DNA from: Thermoplasmata archaeon
GTDB taxonomy: Archaea > Thermoplasmatota > Thermoplasmata > Thermoplasmatales > Thermoplasmataceae
Assembly: GCA_021818715.1 (NCBI GenBank)
Contig: JAKATN010000010.1
Span: forward strand, 1 to 43,353
Reading direction: 5' to 3'
DNA length: 43,353 bases
Within the stretch, counting starts at the first letter, position 1, and each line of letters starts with the position of its first letter. The notes below the pieces were generated by a model. That model worked only from the letters and a program-made list of their open reading frames with translations, made no database searches and had not been told where the DNA came from. Position numbers and translations under genes: made by a program. Shown here in pieces: positions 1 to 7,420 of this stretch.

Positions 1-4
1 AAAA

Positions 5-89
5 TGCGGAGGGCCGGATTCGAACCGGCGGATCCCTGCGGAAACAGATCTTGAGTCTGTCGCCTTTAACCTGGCTCGGCAACCTCCGC
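5..89 (-). tRNA. tRNA-Leu (anticodon CAA)
   Basis: Read on the minus strand, this folds as a class II tRNA. The acceptor stem GCGGAGG pairs with CCTCCGC, and the T arm is GCCGG-TTCGAAT-CCGGC. The anticodon stem ACAGA/TCTGT encloses the loop CTCAAGA, giving anticodon CAA (reads UUG). A long variable arm of about 14 nt and discriminator A fit leucine. CCA is not encoded, and the 3' end runs into TTTT, a plausible terminator. Position 26 is G, the target of Trm1, whose gene lies 40 bases upstream on the same strand. No intron is seen. Confidence 0.95.
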
Positions 90-112
90 CTTAACCGCTA
101 ATATAGCTGTAG

Positions 113-124
113 TATTTTTTATTG
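113..124 (-). promoter_or_regulatory. Probable TATA box for tRNA-Leu
   Basis: On the minus strand this A/T run reads CAATAAAAAATA and is centred about 29 bases upstream of the mature tRNA 5' end, a normal archaeal promoter distance. It lies just after the trm1 stop codon, so the tRNA probably has its own promoter. Co-transcription with trm1 is also possible. Confidence 0.4.
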
Positions 125-129
125 CTGGA

Positions 130-1164
130 TCAGGAAACTGCGGCAATAACATCCTGAAGTGATGCCTTCACTTTTAACCCGGAATCAGAAAAATGTGTTC
201 TGTATACAGTTTTTCCAAGTTTTTCCTCTATTGATTTCATGACAGCATGGAGAGGTGAGATAGCAGGGTATCCATGAAATACATCTCTGGTGTCGAAGAA
301 CAACAGCATTTCATCCTCATGCATGAGCAGGTTTATCATTTCCTGAAGCTCATGCTCTGCCAAAAAATCAGGTATTTTGAAACCATCAATTAGTTCACGA
401 TCCTCTATATTGCCTTTCCATATTGGACCTTCCACCCCCATTGTCGTTCTGGAGAAGTTTCCCTTATCGATCATTCCAACCTGCCTGATCATGCTGTCGG
501 CATCCCTTGCCCCCTTGCCTACTCTAACAATAACCCTGTAGAAATGAGATTTCCAGAATGATAATATCGGTTTTACAAAGAGATCAAAGGCGGCTGCTCT
601 TCTCGCTATATACCCCAGAAGATTCCTGATGCCTGCCTCATGCAGGTAATAATCCACTGTCAGGCTGCAGCCGTATCTCCTCAGGTTAGTTCTAGGAACG
701 GATCCTGTAAGAGCTGAAAGATCGGTGGCAGTGATACCGAGATACCCTGGTTTTCTCAGGTATGTCAGGGCGTCGTCCAGGTAGGGAACTACGCTCCCGT
801 ACGGATCCACGTCAATGAAATCAAATTCAACTTCCCGGATCAAGGTGGAAAAATCCCCATTGTAGAGCGGAATGCTGCACTCATTCGTGCTGATGTTTTC
901 CCTGATTAAGTTACACGATAACCTTGATTTTTCGCTTATGAAGGTTTCTACGCCCGTTTCCAAAAATACCCTGATCCCCCTAATGCCTGTACCTCCGAAT
1001 GCATCAAGATAATGCCTGGGTCTCAGACCGCTGACCGCCATTACGGCCAAATCGCGGTTGAGCTTCTGGCTTGAATTGTAGAATCCCATTCCTGCCTTGC
1101 CTGGTCCCTTGGGAAGGGACTGGCTGCCGGTCTTTATGCGCGCTAAGCCTTCATTTACAAACAA
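130..1164 (-). CDS. trm1: tRNA (guanine(26)-N2)-dimethyltransferase Trm1
   Basis: This 344-aa protein is the SAM-dependent enzyme that makes N2,N2-dimethylguanosine at position 26 of tRNAs. The N-terminus carries the Trm1 substrate-loop region with FYNSSQKLNRD (about residues 28-38). It is followed by the SAM-binding motif DAFGGTG (54-60) and the catalytic motif DPYG (120-123). The length is close to archaeal Trm1, so it looks complete. The start codon abuts the stop of the THEP1-like gene upstream with no gap, so the two are co-transcribed. The following gene on the strand is a tRNA-Leu with G26, a potential substrate. Confidence 0.95.
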   Translation of the reverse strand: MFVNEGLARIKTGSQSLPKGPGKAGMGFYNSSQKLNRDLAVMAVSGLRPRHYLDAFGGTGIRGIRVFLETGVETFISEKSRLSCNLIRENISTNECSIPLYNGDFSTLIREVEFDFIDVDPYGSVVPYLDDALTYLRKPGYLGITATDLSALTGSVPRTNLRRYGCSLTVDYYLHEAGIRNLLGYIARRAAAFDLFVKPILSFWKSHFYRVIVRVGKGARDADSMIRQVGMIDKGNFSRTTMGVEGPIWKGNIEDRELIDGFKIPDFLAEHELQEMINLLMHEDEMLLFFDTRDVFHGYPAISPLHAVMKSIEEKLGKTVYRTHFSDSGLKVKASLQDVIAAVS

Positions 1165-1707
1165 TTATGAACCTTCTTCTCCCTTCAAAACCCTTAAGAC
1201 CTTGAATGGCAGGATATTCCTGTTGATTGGCGTCAGATCGAATACCCGTACGCCTTCCAGGCTCTTTATTTCCTGCAGAACCGGATTCCTGGATTTTTTG
1301 TGAAGGGTCAGAACCAATGGCTTGTCACTCTCCAGTGTGTCGCCCAATGCCTTCTGGACGTTCTTGGTGGTACTCTCAAGCTTTCCAATCTCGTCAATAA
1401 CAATGTAATCAGCGAATTCCACGGCTTTTTGCAACCCAGGGATCAGGAATTCTTCAAGAAGCCTGCTGTCGACCCCGATCTTGTCTACCTTAACCCTTGA
1501 GATAATGGAGGTGTCTGCAAAAACTATTTTTTTCTTAGTGTAAAGATCAAAGAGGGAGTAGCCCCTGAGCCTGTTGTTTTCAAAATTTTCACTAAATATG
1601 AAGCCATGCACTGAATTCCCCTCGTTTTCAAGCATCATAATTATTTTCTTCAGCGCTTCTGCCTTTATCGATCCTACCGGTCCCGTGATTCCAACTTTAA
1701 TGGCCAT
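1165..1707 (-). CDS. THEP1-family nucleoside-triphosphatase with a degenerate P-loop
   Basis: This 180-aa protein belongs to the THEP1 (KAP/RecA-like) NTPase family. The family signature around Walker B is intact (IVIDEIGKLE, about 102-111), and the C-terminal LTPINRN matches the family's usual end. Characterised members hydrolyse ATP, GTP and other NTPs in vitro, with unclear cellular role. The oddity is Walker A. In place of GxxGxGKTT the protein has GPVGSIKAE (9-17), so the glycine before the lysine is Ile14 and the Thr/Ser after it is Ala16; only Lys15 remains. The reading frame is clean, so this is not an obvious frameshift. It sits 8 bases after mptD and directly before trm1 in a leftward operon. 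Catalytic activity is therefore uncertain. Confidence 0.85.
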   Translation of the reverse strand: MAIKVGITGPVGSIKAEALKKIIMMLENEGNSVHGFIFSENFENNRLRGYSLFDLYTKKKIVFADTSIISRVKVDKIGVDSRLLEEFLIPGLQKAVEFADYIVIDEIGKLESTTKNVQKALGDTLESDKPLVLTLHKKSRNPVLQEIKSLEGVRVFDLTPINRNILPFKVLRVLKGEEGS

Positions 1708-1715
1708 AGGTCTTC

Positions 1716-2078
1716 CTAGTCCCCCACGAACATAAGCGGATAATCCATTTCAGGTATGTACCGCAGAAATGCCCTGATCGTGGCATCCTTGTACCTTATT
1801 TTGACTTCAACATTTAGCATTTCCCCGGAAAGTGTGATGTACTTGTATATTCCCTGCTTTTTTTCTACTATCTCTGGGTCTATCGTCACGCTCGCAGACT
1901 CAACAAAAGGCTGCACTTTTACGCTCTCTATGATCGCATTTTCAAGGGATTCAAGGTTACTGAGATTTATTGGCACCCCAACGTACTGGTGATAAATCGT
2001 ACCGAGCTTGATCCCTGCCTCGAAGATAGCCCTCTCTCTGTCAGTGCAGTTGAAGTATTTTTCTGCAGGGTCTGGCAT
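1716..2078 (-). CDS. mptD: Archaeal dihydroneopterin aldolase (MptD family)
   Basis: This 120-aa protein matches the archaeal MptD family (DHNA, formerly DUF372), which cleaves 7,8-dihydroneopterin to 6-hydroxymethyl-dihydropterin and glycolaldehyde in pterin biosynthesis. The diagnostic stretch FEAGIKLGTIYHQ lies at 19-31. The spacing of Glu20 and His30 fits the active-site Glu/His pair described for MptD, as I recall it. The C-terminal RYIPEMDYPLMFV also fits. It is first in the leftward series mptD-THEP1-trm1. A TATA-like box centred about 27 bases upstream of the ATG suggests a leaderless transcript. Confidence 0.82.
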   Translation of the reverse strand: MPDPAEKYFNCTDRERAIFEAGIKLGTIYHQYVGVPINLSNLESLENAIIESVKVQPFVESASVTIDPEIVEKKQGIYKYITLSGEMLNVEVKIRYKDATIRAFLRYIPEMDYPLMFVGD

Positions 2079-2100
2079 TTTTAGGGTAATACATCAATTC

Positions 2101-2111
2101 TAATAAATATG
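2101..2111 (-). promoter_or_regulatory. TATA box of the mptD-THEP1-trm1 operon
   Basis: On the minus strand this reads CATATTTATTA. It is centred about 27 bases before the mptD ATG, so transcription should start at or very near the start codon. Confidence 0.5.
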
Positions 2112-2248
2112 TCCTCCATGGTGAAAGGCGTCGCGCACAAGCAGACGATAAAGGAAATTCCGTATTGTGCTGAACTGCTAGCTGAAAATGGATCATTGGC
2201 TTAATTGTCAGTTCACTTGAATGCCTAAAACACATTTAACTGATTGGC

Positions 2249-2328
2249 TGATTATATTAGCTTAATGTGTTAAATAGTCATCGGCAATTAACGTGAGACC
2301 CCCTTCGGGTCAGAAATTGGTGAAATAA
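2249..2328 (+). promoter_or_regulatory. Promoter and leader of glutamate dehydrogenase, with a small hairpin
   Basis: A TATA-like ATTATATTAG near 2250 and a second A/T element (GTTAAATAG, about 2269) precede gdhA. The leader holds an inverted repeat GACCC-CCTTC-GGGTC at 2297-2311 and then GGTGA at 2319-2323, five bases before the ATG. Unlike many genes here, gdhA therefore seems to have a real 5' leader with a Shine-Dalgarno site just after a hairpin. Whether the hairpin regulates translation is unknown. Confidence 0.45.
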
Positions 2329-3591
2329 ATGGCGAACAACATAAAAGAGGATTTGGATCCATTTGACATAGCCGTCAAACAGTTGGAAAAGGCTGCTAAG
2401 GTGATAAACCTGGACAAGCAGGCGCTTGATATTCTCAGGGAACCAATGCATATCCTTACAGTTCGGTTACCGGTCAGGATGGACTCTGGTGAGACCAAGA
2501 CATTCACCGGGTTCAGGGTGCACTACAACAATGCCAGGGGTCCAGTGAAGGGAGGGATAAGATTCCATCCTCAGGAGACGATTTCAACCGTGAAGGCGCT
2601 TGCAGCATGGATGACCTGGAAGACAGCCATCGTGGATATTCCACTTGGCGGCGCGAAGGGAGGAATAATCTGCGATCCAAAGAAACTGAGCGTGGGAGAA
2701 CTTGAAAGGCTGAGCAGAGCTTACGTAAGGGCGCTCGGTGAATATATTGGCCCGGAAGTGGACATCCCCGCACCTGATGTATACACCACTCCGCAGATAA
2801 TGGCATGGATGATGGACGAATATGAGAACATAGCGAGGAAATCCGCCCCAGGCGTGATTACAGGCAAGCCCCTCGAGATAGGTGGTTCCCTAGGAAGGGG
2901 AGACGCGACTGCGAGGGGAGGTATGTTCGTTCTAAGGGAAGCAGCAAAGAGAAAGAACATAGACCTTTCAAAGGCAAGGGTTGCCATCCAGGGATTCGGA
3001 AACGCAGGCCAGTTTGCCATAAAACTGGTCAAGGAACTCTTCAACTCCAAGGTAGTTGCGATTTCAGATACAAAAGGAGGCATACTGCTGGAGAGTGGCA
3101 TAGATTATGAGAAACTGCTTGCCCACAAAAACAAGACTGGCTCCGTAGTGGGATTCCCGGGAAGCAAACAGATTACCAACGAGGACCTGCTTGAACTGGA
3201 CGTTGACGTTCTTATACCCGCTGCAATTGAAAACCAGCTAACCGAAGCAAATGCGGACAAGGTCAGGGCGAAGATAATCCTGGAACTGGCAAATGGTCCG
3301 ACGACACCTGGCGCTGACGAGATCTTCCACAAGAAGGGAGTGATCCTGTTGCCTGATTTCCTTGCCAACTCCGGTGGAGTCACTGTGTCCTACTTCGAGT
3401 GGACGCAGAATGTTTCCGGCTACTACTGGGACATTGACGAGGTTTACAACAGGCTCGACAAGAAGCTCACCAAGGCGACAAAGGAGGTTCTTGACGCTTC
3501 AGAGAAGCTGAAGGTGGATACAAGGACAGCCGCTTACACGATATCAATAAAGAGAGTGGCTGACGCAATGAAGGCAAGGGGCTGGTATTAA
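2329..3591 (+). CDS. gdhA: Glutamate dehydrogenase (Glu/Leu/Phe/Val dehydrogenase family)
   Basis: This 420-aa protein, the usual length for hexameric archaeal GDH, interconverts glutamate and 2-oxoglutarate plus ammonia with NAD(P). The N-terminal substrate domain shows [20 protein letters not shown] (about 62-81) and the catalytic lysine motif PLGGAKGGI (Lys110). The Rossmann dinucleotide motif is IQGFGNAGQ (near 215). The C-terminal domain contains [11 protein letters not shown] and the helix ending in [15 protein letters not shown]. The ATG at 2329 has GGTGA upstream. It is a single-gene unit converging on pheS. With P5C dehydrogenase and arginine deiminase in the window it fits amino-acid catabolism. 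Coenzyme preference cannot be told from inspection. Confidence 0.96.
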   Translation: MANNIKEDLDPFDIAVKQLEKAAKVINLDKQALDILREPMHILTVRLPVRMDSGETKTFTGFRVHYNNARGPVKGGIRFHPQETISTVKALAAWMTWKTAIVDIPLGGAKGGIICDPKKLSVGELERLSRAYVRALGEYIGPEVDIPAPDVYTTPQIMAWMMDEYENIARKSAPGVITGKPLEIGGSLGRGDATARGGMFVLREAAKRKNIDLSKARVAIQGFGNAGQFAIKLVKELFNSKVVAISDTKGGILLESGIDYEKLLAHKNKTGSVVGFPGSKQITNEDLLELDVDVLIPAAIENQLTEANADKVRAKIILELANGPTTPGADEIFHKKGVILLPDFLANSGGVTVSYFEWTQNVSGYYWDIDEVYNRLDKKLTKATKEVLDASEKLKVDTRTAAYTISIKRVADAMKARGWY

Positions 3592-3603
3592 GCCCCATTT
3601 CCA

Positions 3604-5094
3604 TTATTTTTTATTTCCCAGCGGAATTTTGTAAGTCATCAGCCAGCCCAGATCATTTCTGTAGATCTCCCGGATGTCATTGAGCCCATAGTATAGCATG
3701 GCAAAGCGTTCAAGCCCCATCCCCCAAGCCATAACTTTATGCTTCAGTCCCAGCGGGAGGGTGACCTCAGGTCTGAATATGCCGCTGCCGCCCAGTTCCA
3801 CTTCTCTGCCATTGATCTCTGCAACTATGTCCATGCTCGGTTCAGTGTATGGATAATACGACGGGATGAACCGGATGTTTTTCAAACCGAGCATAGTGAA
3901 AAATTCCCTGATTATCCACTTGAGGGTGCCAAGGCTGACGTGGTCAGACAGTACTGCACCTTCTATCTGATGAAGCTCCGCAAGGTGTGTCCAGTCCATA
4001 CTTTCATGCCTGAAAACACTGTCAACGGAAAAGACGGCCTGCGGCTGTTCTGGATGTTCTGCCATATATCTGATTGTGTTGACTGTTGTGTGTGTTCTGA
4101 GAAGCAATCTTTCTGATTCAGTAGAATCCCACTTTGTGCCCCACCCCAAGTATCCTGGAATTCCGTGTTCATGCACCCTGGAAAAGATCTTCTGGTATTC
4201 CCTGTCTTTCCTTGAAAGTGGATGTTTGATATCGCCTTCCAGGTAGAAAGTATCCTGCATATCACGGGCCGGATGATTCTGAGGGATGAAAAGGGCGTCC
4301 ATGTTCCACAATGCGGTCTCCATATAGTCTCCGGACATTTCCCTGAAGCCCATTTGGAGGAAAATGCGCCTGATTCTGTCAATGAAAAGCGTCAGGGGAT
4401 GTGGCCCAGGGAAGCTGTAATCCTGCAACCTTTTGGGATTAAGATCGTACTCCCTGAAACCCCTTGTTCTCCATTCACCGGATTGCAGGACTTCGGCTGT
4501 CAGGTTTTCTATCTTGTCTCCCCCTTCAGAGAGGGCATCGAGCCCAGCCCTGAGGATTTTGATCTCCCTGGACTTCCGGATATTTCTGAGCACTACATCC
4601 TTCCGCCTGAGTAACTCCTCCAGCACTGGCCCTTCATCAGGTTTCCTTCCGGCGCGGATATCCTCAAGCAGCTTCCGCCGCCTGGATATTTCTTTCTCCA
4701 GGATTGAGATCTGTGCGGGATCAACTGCAAGCGTGCCGCCTGAAGGCTTCACTCCCAACCTTGCGAGCTGCGTTATTGCTATTTTTGCGCCCTGCTCTCC
4801 AAGTTTATCCGAGATTGCACTCAGTTCCGCCTTTCCGGCAGCCTTCAAAATTTCCAGTGCAGCTTCCTCGGGGAGTTTTTCCTGCACGTAAGCAATACCC
4901 TCCCGTCCAAGCGAGTATTCTGGCGTTGCTTCGAATCTGTGAAGTACCAGGTCCTTCTGGATCAGATAGGAAACTGCGCTTGAAACAGCCCTTTCATCCA
5001 GCCCATCAATCGCTATGTTGCGCTCGATCACGAAATTATCCGGCAGCGCCGAAAGAAATCTCAGGACTAGGGTTTCGTTCCTGCTTAACTCCAT
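3604..5094 (-). CDS. pheS: Phenylalanyl-tRNA synthetase alpha subunit
   Basis: This 496-aa protein charges tRNA-Phe together with the beta subunit, whose gene is not in the window. The first 170 residues are winged-helix-like, with a charged helical stretch, as in archaeal and eukaryotic PheS. The class II catalytic core begins near 215 and includes the motif 2 region ETALWNMDALFIPQNHPARD, a conserved HTTVNTIRYM segment and the motif 3 region GMGLERFAMLYYGLNDIR close to the C-terminus. The start at 5094 has TATA sequence centred 25 bases upstream, giving a leaderless mRNA. It converges on gdhA, with only 12 bases between the two stop codons. Confidence 0.96.
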   Translation of the reverse strand: MELSRNETLVLRFLSALPDNFVIERNIAIDGLDERAVSSAVSYLIQKDLVLHRFEATPEYSLGREGIAYVQEKLPEEAALEILKAAGKAELSAISDKLGEQGAKIAITQLARLGVKPSGGTLAVDPAQISILEKEISRRRKLLEDIRAGRKPDEGPVLEELLRRKDVVLRNIRKSREIKILRAGLDALSEGGDKIENLTAEVLQSGEWRTRGFREYDLNPKRLQDYSFPGPHPLTLFIDRIRRIFLQMGFREMSGDYMETALWNMDALFIPQNHPARDMQDTFYLEGDIKHPLSRKDREYQKIFSRVHEHGIPGYLGWGTKWDSTESERLLLRTHTTVNTIRYMAEHPEQPQAVFSVDSVFRHESMDWTHLAELHQIEGAVLSDHVSLGTLKWIIREFFTMLGLKNIRFIPSYYPYTEPSMDIVAEINGREVELGGSGIFRPEVTLPLGLKHKVMAWGMGLERFAMLYYGLNDIREIYRNDLGWLMTYKIPLGNKK

Positions 5095-5113
5095 CTAGTT
5101 CGAAATGGTGCCC

Positions 5114-5124
5114 AATATAAAATT
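5114..5124 (-). promoter_or_regulatory. TATA box of pheS
   Basis: On the minus strand this reads AATTTTATATT. It is centred 25 bases before the pheS ATG, which points to transcription starting at the start codon. Confidence 0.55.
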
Positions 5125-5430
5125 CATTGCGTGGCGTCACTTTTAAATCTGTGGAAGAATGCTCACCAGACTGATTGCCATCCCCCGATTTCCCTTCATC
5201 ATGGCATGATGCAGCCGCTGTTCTTCCTTTCAGCGACGGATATGGATACACCTGCAATCCGCCTCGCAATGCTGTTAAACCGCCAGAAGATGGTGAATTT
5301 CAATGGCAGTTCGCACAGCTGTCAATGGCTGTACCGTTAATCCTTGTCTCTTAACGCATCTGAACCTGCCCATGGTCGAACATAAGCAAGCGCGCCCGCA
5401 AAGGGTCATGTTCACCGTCTCGATAGTTAA
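5125..5430. other. Gene-poor gap between pheS and the orphan 201-aa gene
   Basis: I see no convincing gene in this stretch: the short open frames lack starts, coding character or family motifs. It contains a perfect 15-bp palindrome CATCATG-G-CATGATG at 5197-5211. Palindromes of that size are expected by chance a few times in 43 kb, so no function is claimed. Confidence 0.4.
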
Positions 5431-5440
5431 TATTTATATA
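5431..5440 (+). promoter_or_regulatory. TATA box of the orphan 201-aa gene
   Basis: TATTTATATA lies about 38 bases before the ATG at 5474. Transcription starting near 5461 would just include the GGAGGT at 5461-5466, which is placed 7 bases before that ATG. Confidence 0.55.
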
Positions 5441-5473
5441 ACCACATTCATTAGTTCATTGGAGGTCGGGTAT

Positions 5474-6079
5474 ATGTCTTCTGAAGCATTCAATTCCTAT
5501 CTGAAGATCATCCTAAATTCCTCCAGCGCCGAGTACGGCGAGTTGCTCGATCATATTTTCAATGATAATTCCCTGAATGAAACTGAGCAGGGAGAATTGC
5601 AGAACCTGATTAACAGGAACCTGGCATCCCTCTATTCGAAGTATAACGTCAGGGTAATTAACAAGGTCACAGGCCTTGAGGAATACCCCCCGCAGACAGA
5701 TGCAGATGATTTCGGAGGGACCTGCACTTTCAAAGGAACTGAGATGCTGTACGGCATCAAATGGAATGTGTACGAGCCCAGTGATCATTTCCTTTCCCCG
5801 GTTCCGAGGAAGTGGTACTACAACATGCATATCTCCAATCTCCTGACCGAACTCTTTCTCGATGTTGTCCCAGGGAGGTTCAGAAATTATTTCCATGTCC
5901 CACCGTGGCTACTGGGCACATTTCAGGCTCCAGGCACCAGATACATTTCACTGACCGAGATAGTGAATACGGCAATTTTTGGCGGCCTCATACCGGGCTG
6001 GGACTACCTGATTGAGAGGGGTATTCCAAAGGAGTTTGTCCGGGCACTTGAGGTTGCAAGTCCGGATTATCCGCAGTAG
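5474..6079 (+). CDS. Hypothetical protein, 201 aa, family not recognised
   Basis: The frame is open from 5303, but the ATG at 5474 is the supported start: it has GGAGGT 7 bases upstream and a TATA box 38 bases upstream. The 201-aa product has no signal peptide or transmembrane segment. It begins with a helical acidic region (about 1-60), then a central part rich in Trp, Tyr and Phe (TEMLYGIKWNVYEP, RKWYYNMHISN), and a Pro/Gly-containing C-terminal half (FHVPPWLLGTFQAPGTR). The composition suggests a folded cytoplasmic protein. There is no partner gene: pheS is divergent and the ribosomal operon downstream has its own promoter. I do not recognise the family and assign no function. Confidence 0.75.
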   Translation: MSSEAFNSYLKIILNSSSAEYGELLDHIFNDNSLNETEQGELQNLINRNLASLYSKYNVRVINKVTGLEEYPPQTDADDFGGTCTFKGTEMLYGIKWNVYEPSDHFLSPVPRKWYYNMHISNLLTELFLDVVPGRFRNYFHVPPWLLGTFQAPGTRYISLTEIVNTAIFGGLIPGWDYLIERGIPKEFVRALEVASPDYPQ

Positions 6080-6088
6080 TCGAACTCG

Positions 6089-6094
6089 TTTTTT
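6089..6094 (+). terminator. Poly-T terminator
   Basis: A run of six T shortly after the stop of the orphan gene and 19 bases before the next TATA box is a plausible archaeal oligo-T terminator. Confidence 0.35.
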
Positions 6095-6112
6095 GCTTCG
6101 CGCCTGTGAAAA

Positions 6113-6120
6113 CTATAAAT
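6113..6120 (+). promoter_or_regulatory. TATA box of the L7Ae-S28e-L24e-ndk-aIF5B operon
   Basis: CTATAAAT within AACTATAAATAAG is the clearest TATA element upstream of the operon. Start of transcription near 6140 would leave a leader of about 20 bases with GGGAGC before the L7Ae ATG. Confidence 0.6.
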
Positions 6121-6162
6121 AAGTTCTTAGCTTGACGGACTGCTCAAAGTGAGGGAGCTAAT

Positions 6163-6531
6163 ATGGAAAACCAGTCATATGTAAAGTTTCAGACTCCTGA
6201 TGTATTGGAGAAGGATTGCCTAGACTTAGTCGAGAATTCTTTCAGGAACGGTAAAATCAAGAAGGGAACGAATGAAGTAATCAAGTCGATCGAGAGAGGG
6301 GAGAGCAAGATAGTGATAATCTCTGAGGATGTTTCTCCTCCTGAGGTTGTTTTTTACCTTCCTACACTATGTGACGAGCGAAAGGTGCCTTACGCATACG
6401 TCAAGAAAAAGGCCGATCTCGGAAGCAGGGTGGGCATTGCCTCGTCTGCTTCAATATCAATAGTTGATTACGGTAAGAGCGCGGATCTTTTCAACAAGAT
6501 TGTTGGCGAGATTTCCAAACTCAAGAAGTAG
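6163..6531 (+). CDS. rpl7ae: Ribosomal protein L7Ae
   Basis: This 122-aa protein is the archaeal K-turn binding protein of the large ribosomal subunit, also part of box C/D and H/ACA RNPs and of RNase P. Recognisable segments are [19 protein letters not shown] (about 36-54), the acidic [16 protein letters not shown] and the [17 protein letters not shown] stretch that forms the RNA-binding edge. It is the first gene of a five-gene operon, and GGGAG lies a few bases before the ATG. The gap to S28e is 8 bases. Confidence 0.96.
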   Translation: MENQSYVKFQTPDVLEKDCLDLVENSFRNGKIKKGTNEVIKSIERGESKIVIISEDVSPPEVVFYLPTLCDERKVPYAYVKKKADLGSRVGIASSASISIVDYGKSADLFNKIVGEISKLKK

Positions 6532-6539
6532 GTGCGCCA

Positions 6540-6749
6540 ATGGCAGATGAAGCTACTCCTGCAGAAGTCCTTGAGCTAATGGGAAGAACCGGTATGGCCG
6601 GAGAAGCCACAACTGTTAAGGTTAGAGTGCTCTCAGGAAGAGATCAGGGCAGAATCATTGCAAGGAACGTCATAGGCCCTGTAAGGGTTGGCGACATCCT
6701 GATGTTGAGGGAAACAGCAAGGGAAGCAAGAAAGCTCTCCATAAGGTGA
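6540..6749 (+). CDS. rps28e: Ribosomal protein S28e
   Basis: This small-subunit protein of 69 aa has an OB-fold core ([23 protein letters not shown]) and the family-specific C-terminal motif [15 protein letters not shown] lies just upstream of the ATG. It is the second gene of the L7Ae operon, with L24e starting 4 bases after its stop. Confidence 0.96.
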   Translation: MADEATPAEVLELMGRTGMAGEATTVKVRVLSGRDQGRIIARNVIGPVRVGDILMLRETAREARKLSIR

Positions 6750-6753
6750 TAAA

Positions 6754-6963
6754 ATGGTTGTCAGAAATTGCTCATTTTGCGGTTCCATCATTGAACCGGG
6801 CGCGGGGACTGTTTACATCAGGAAGGATGGGGCATTTTACAATTTCTGCAGCAGAAAGTGCAGGATAAACATGCTTTCACTGCACAGGGTGCCAAGGCGT
6901 GTTCGCTGGACCTCCGAGTTTCAGAATATAAGGAAGTCGCACAAGACAACCAAAACACAGTGA
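6754..6963 (+). CDS. rpl24e: Ribosomal protein L24e
   Basis: This 69-aa zinc protein of the large subunit has four cysteines in CxxC (6 and 9) and CxxxC (32 and 36) spacing. The surrounding sequence GSIIEPGAGTVYIRKDG and the basic tail RVPRRVRWT are typical. AGGTGA precedes the ATG. It is third in the L7Ae operon, followed by ndk after 7 bases. Confidence 0.96.
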   Translation: MVVRNCSFCGSIIEPGAGTVYIRKDGAFYNFCSRKCRINMLSLHRVPRRVRWTSEFQNIRKSHKTTKTQ

Positions 6964-6970
6964 ACCAAAG

Positions 6971-7420
6971 ATGACAGGCAGCAGGACCCTGGTGTTGATC
7001 AAACCGGATGCCTTAAAAAGACGGCTTTCTGGGGAGATAATTTCTCGCTTCGAGCATAAAGGGCTGAAGATTATTGCGATGAAAATGGTGAAGCTCAACA
7101 AGGATCAGGCGGAAAAACACTACGCCGTACATAAGGGCAAACCGTTCTTCAGCGATCTGGTATCGTACATCATATCTTCCCCAATCATCGCGATGGTTCT
7201 GGAGGGGAGGGAATGCATCCAGGTTGTCAGAAACCTCCTCGGGGCAACAGACGGCTCAAAGGCTGCGCCGGGAACCATAAGGGGCGATTATTCCAATGGC
7301 ATCCAGTACACGCTTGTTCACGCCTCAGACTCAGAAGAAAGTTATCAGCATGAGGTGTCAATATATTTCAACAACCAAGAGATATTAGACTATCAGATTG
7401 AAGGCGAAAACCTGATCTGA
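6971..7420 (+). CDS. ndk: Nucleoside diphosphate kinase
   Basis: This 149-aa enzyme transfers the gamma-phosphate of ATP to NDPs via a phosphohistidine. The N-terminus has LVLIKPDALKR, the middle has the family segment AAPGTIRGDYS (98-108), and the active-site His is His117 in LVHASDSEES. The length is standard. Position four of the ribosomal operon, directly upstream of aIF5B, is a common archaeal arrangement. The ndk stop ends at 7420 and the aIF5B GTG follows at once. Confidence 0.96.
   Translation: MTGSRTLVLIKPDALKRRLSGEIISRFEHKGLKIIAMKMVKLNKDQAEKHYAVHKGKPFFSDLVSYIISSPIIAMVLEGRECIQVVRNLLGATDGSKAAPGTIRGDYSNGIQYTLVHASDSEESYQHEVSIYFNNQEILDYQIEGENLI

Noticed and set aside
2041-2235. 64-aa minus-strand frame upstream of mptD
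   Set aside because: It overlaps the mptD start and promoter, with no motif or ribosome-binding site.
5197-5211. Perfect 15-bp palindrome CATCATG-G-CATGATG
   Set aside because: It is not in a promoter-like position, and such palindromes are expected a few times by chance in 43 kb.
5303-5473. In-frame N-terminal extension of the 201-aa orphan protein
   Set aside because: It lies upstream of, and across, the TATA box and Shine-Dalgarno that serve the ATG at 5474.
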